A stretch of 64,000 bases of DNA, taken from CAIQPV01 sp964480365 (lineage in GTDB: Bacteria > Pseudomonadota > Gammaproteobacteria > Burkholderiales > Gallionellaceae). Location: contig CAYZPM010000005.1 of the NCBI GenBank assembly GCA_964480365.1, positions 62,001 through 126,000 on the forward strand. The letters run 5' to 3'. Each line of letters opens with the position of its first letter. Positions within the stretch are counted from its first letter, which is position 1. The notes beneath the pieces were generated by a model. The model was not told the DNA's origin. It searched no databases and worked only from the letters and a program-made list of their open reading frames with translations. Below are positions 62,375 through 64,000 of the stretch, piece after piece. The translations under genes were made by a program, and so were the position numbers.

Positions 62375-63862
62375 ATGATCAATTCACGTGTTGAGCTGTT
62401 GTTCAAGAATTTACCTGACAAATATCCTCACCAGCTGGAACGGGATTACATGCATATCCTGAACCGGTTGATGCAGATATGGAATATGCCTGAGTTCGAT
62501 TCCTATCTGCACGAGTTGATGATAGACACGCGCAGCGGGCGGCAGGGTTTTCCGCCAGAGGTGGTTGACGAATTGATGTTTCTGGGGGAGTTGCATGATA
62601 TTTTCAGGAGCAAGGATTATCATCTTCCCGAGATACCGGATTCATGGAAAGGCATTCCGGTGGACAATCCTACGCCGCAAGGATTCTATCAGGCAATAGA
62701 ACGCGGGCAGTTGGATGTGATCGAAATTTTCCTTGGAGCCGGGGTTAAGGCGGACTACCGTTTCGAGGGGGCGCAGACCCCCTTGATGGTTGCTGCCATC
62801 AGCGGGCAATTGGAGGCGGTGCGTTGTCTTATTGAGAACGGTGCGGGAGTAAATCTGCGTGATGAAGCAGAACACACCGCCTTGCACTGGGCTGCATTTT
62901 ATGGGCACAGCCAAATTGTCGATGCATTAATTGATGCCGACGCTGAAATAAACACCACGCAAAAAAGCGGCGATACGCCTCTCGCGTTGGCGGTGTCACG
63001 TAGACATAAGGATGTAGCCAGACTACTGCTGGAGCGTCAGGCTGTCCCGAATATTGACAGCAATAATGGCTCCCCACTGATTATCGCATCGGGCAAAAAG
63101 AATCTGGAAGAGGAATCAAAAAAATCTAAGACTGACAGCCGTACGGAGGGGAATGATATTTCACCCTATGCGGCGCCAGAGAAAGAGTCCAGCCTAACAA
63201 AGCCAGCTAAAGGGGAAGCAAAGCGGGGGCGAGACGATAAGCCTCCTCTATTTTGGTACATCACGCCCGCGAGGATTGTTCTGATGTTTACCTTTGTGTT
63301 CGTGGCGTTTGGCCTGAGTGTATACGTAGGCTACCTGAAGCGTGCGGCGACTACACAAAACCAGAGCCAAGTTTTTGAGCCCAATTCGATAGCTCCTCCC
63401 CCCCTTGTTGTCGCGCCGCCAAAGCCGCCCGCCGCAGAAATGCAACAGACCAATAAATTTATTAAGAAGCTTAAAAAGCATGCTTCACGTCATAAGGAAA
63501 AGAGTACGCAGACCGTAGTTAACAATGCGGCGGTATATACTTTCGATGATTTAATAAATGCCGTATGGCACTCGGACGCAAATGGGGTGGATCGCATTTT
63601 GGAACAAGGGATGGATATCAATCGGCGTGATGGTTCTGGTTCAACACCTCTTATTGTTGCAGTAGAGAATAACGATTTGAATATGGTAAAGCATCTTATC
63701 GATAAAGGCGCAGACCCTAACATACCAAGACAACAAGATGGCTATTCACCCATTGTGGTAGCAAAAACAGCGTCAAAACCCAATGCTGAATTGATCGAAT
63801 TTCTCAGGGTGTCGGGGGCTTCGAATCCATTCGATCAATCCGTTAACTCGCCTCATCACTGA
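62375..63862 (+). CDS. Ankyrin-repeat membrane protein
   Basis: A 495-residue protein. N-terminal helical part (1-110), three to four ankyrin repeats (about 115-245: QTPLMVAAISGQLEAVRCLI, HTALHWAAFYGHSQIVDALI, DTPLALAVSRRHKDVARLLL), a Lys/Ser/Glu-rich linker, one membrane helix (about 303-325, RIVLMFTFVFVAFGLSVYVG), a Pro-rich segment, and two more ankyrin repeats (about 395-480, STPLIVAVENNDLNMVKHLI). Ankyrins thus lie on both sides of the membrane, for protein binding. ATG 62375 follows GAGGA; ATG 62363 is an alternative. Confidence 0.85.
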   Translation: MINSRVELLFKNLPDKYPHQLERDYMHILNRLMQIWNMPEFDSYLHELMIDTRSGRQGFPPEVVDELMFLGELHDIFRSKDYHLPEIPDSWKGIPVDNPTPQGFYQAIERGQLDVIEIFLGAGVKADYRFEGAQTPLMVAAISGQLEAVRCLIENGAGVNLRDEAEHTALHWAAFYGHSQIVDALIDADAEINTTQKSGDTPLALAVSRRHKDVARLLLERQAVPNIDSNNGSPLIIASGKKNLEEESKKSKTDSRTEGNDISPYAAPEKESSLTKPAKGEAKRGRDDKPPLFWYITPARIVLMFTFVFVAFGLSVYVGYLKRAATTQNQSQVFEPNSIAPPPLVVAPPKPPAAEMQQTNKFIKKLKKHASRHKEKSTQTVVNNAAVYTFDDLINAVWHSDANGVDRILEQGMDINRRDGSGSTPLIVAVENNDLNMVKHLIDKGADPNIPRQQDGYSPIVVAKTASKPNAELIEFLRVSGASNPFDQSVNSPHH

Positions 63863-63910
63863 TATGACTGCGGGTTATAGCAGCGCGGCTGATGTGAAGC
63901 TTGCGAATCC

Positions 63911-64000
63911 CTACAAATGGTTCCCCAGTAACTGATCCCATAGTTCAAGCACCGGAGCGGTGTTGATTTCAGCCGCATCCACGCGGCACTGTGTCTGGTT
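63911..64000 (-). CDS. C-terminal end of an unidentified gene, partial
   Basis: The minus strand is open from the window edge to a TAG at 63911-63913 and reads TQCRVDAAEINTAPVLELWD, then QLLGNHL. The composition looks like real protein. Too short to assign a family. Confidence 0.4.
   Translation of the reverse strand, partial: NQTQCRVDAAEINTAPVLELWDQLLGNHL

Overview
This 64 kb stretch looks like chromosome of a betaproteobacterium, most plausibly of the order Nitrosomonadales (Gallionellaceae- or Nitrosomonas-like). The grounds are an ncgABC-nirK operon of the Nitrosomonas type, many c-type cytochromes, a decayed PEP-CTERM sorting tail, and betaproteobacterial versions of housekeeping genes (rpsO-pnp, msrB-yciB-yciI-bolA-ppiC). 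No rRNA, tRNA, CRISPR array, integrase or intact IS element was seen. Several families of short palindromic elements are scattered through it, some inside coding sequence.

1-7.3 kb (minus strand): a CusB/CusA copper or silver efflux pair (cusA runs off the left edge). After an intrinsic terminator comes the four-gene cluster ncgA (two-domain multicopper oxidase), ncgB (diheme cytochrome), ncgC (monoheme cytochrome) and nirK (copper nitrite reductase). Its promoter has a good -35/-10, an NsrR-like 23-bp operator just upstream and a perfect 17-bp palindrome over the expected start point. 7.6-15.2 kb: signalling genes: a NarL-type regulator lacking its phospho-acceptor Asp, a lone PAS protein, a TPR/GT9-like protein, a PAS-GGDEF-EAL protein and a convergent membrane diguanylate cyclase. 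15.4-25.0 kb: a very large SNF2 helicase, then bcp-phoH-msrB-yciB-yciI-bolA-ppiC on one strand, and divergent tadA-L,D-transpeptidase.

25.4-33.8 kb: an electron-transfer island with an unknown exported protein, a TlpA-like thioredoxin, a SurA-like parvulin, a seven-heme cytochrome, a NapC/CymA-type tetraheme quinol dehydrogenase, a diheme cytochrome c and two small exported proteins. Short palindromes of the form CCC-N4-GGG lie upstream of three of these genes. No outer-membrane porin is present, so this is a candidate, not a proven, new electron conduit.

33.9-45.8 kb: ygfZ, a peptide-type ABC transporter operon invaded by three different palindromic elements, mltD, a methyltransferase and a membrane thioredoxin. 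46-50.8 kb: two low-complexity His-rich exported proteins, an 807-residue TPR-sulfotransferase, and a DUF6883/DUF4926-like coupled gene pair. 51-56.7 kb: rpsO, pnp, and a TPR plus beta-barrel outer-membrane protein. 56.7-64 kb: a nested repeat in which a small hairpin element has inserted twice into another palindromic element, a substrate-binding protein coupled to a hybrid histidine kinase, a PEP-CTERM gene relic and an ankyrin membrane protein.
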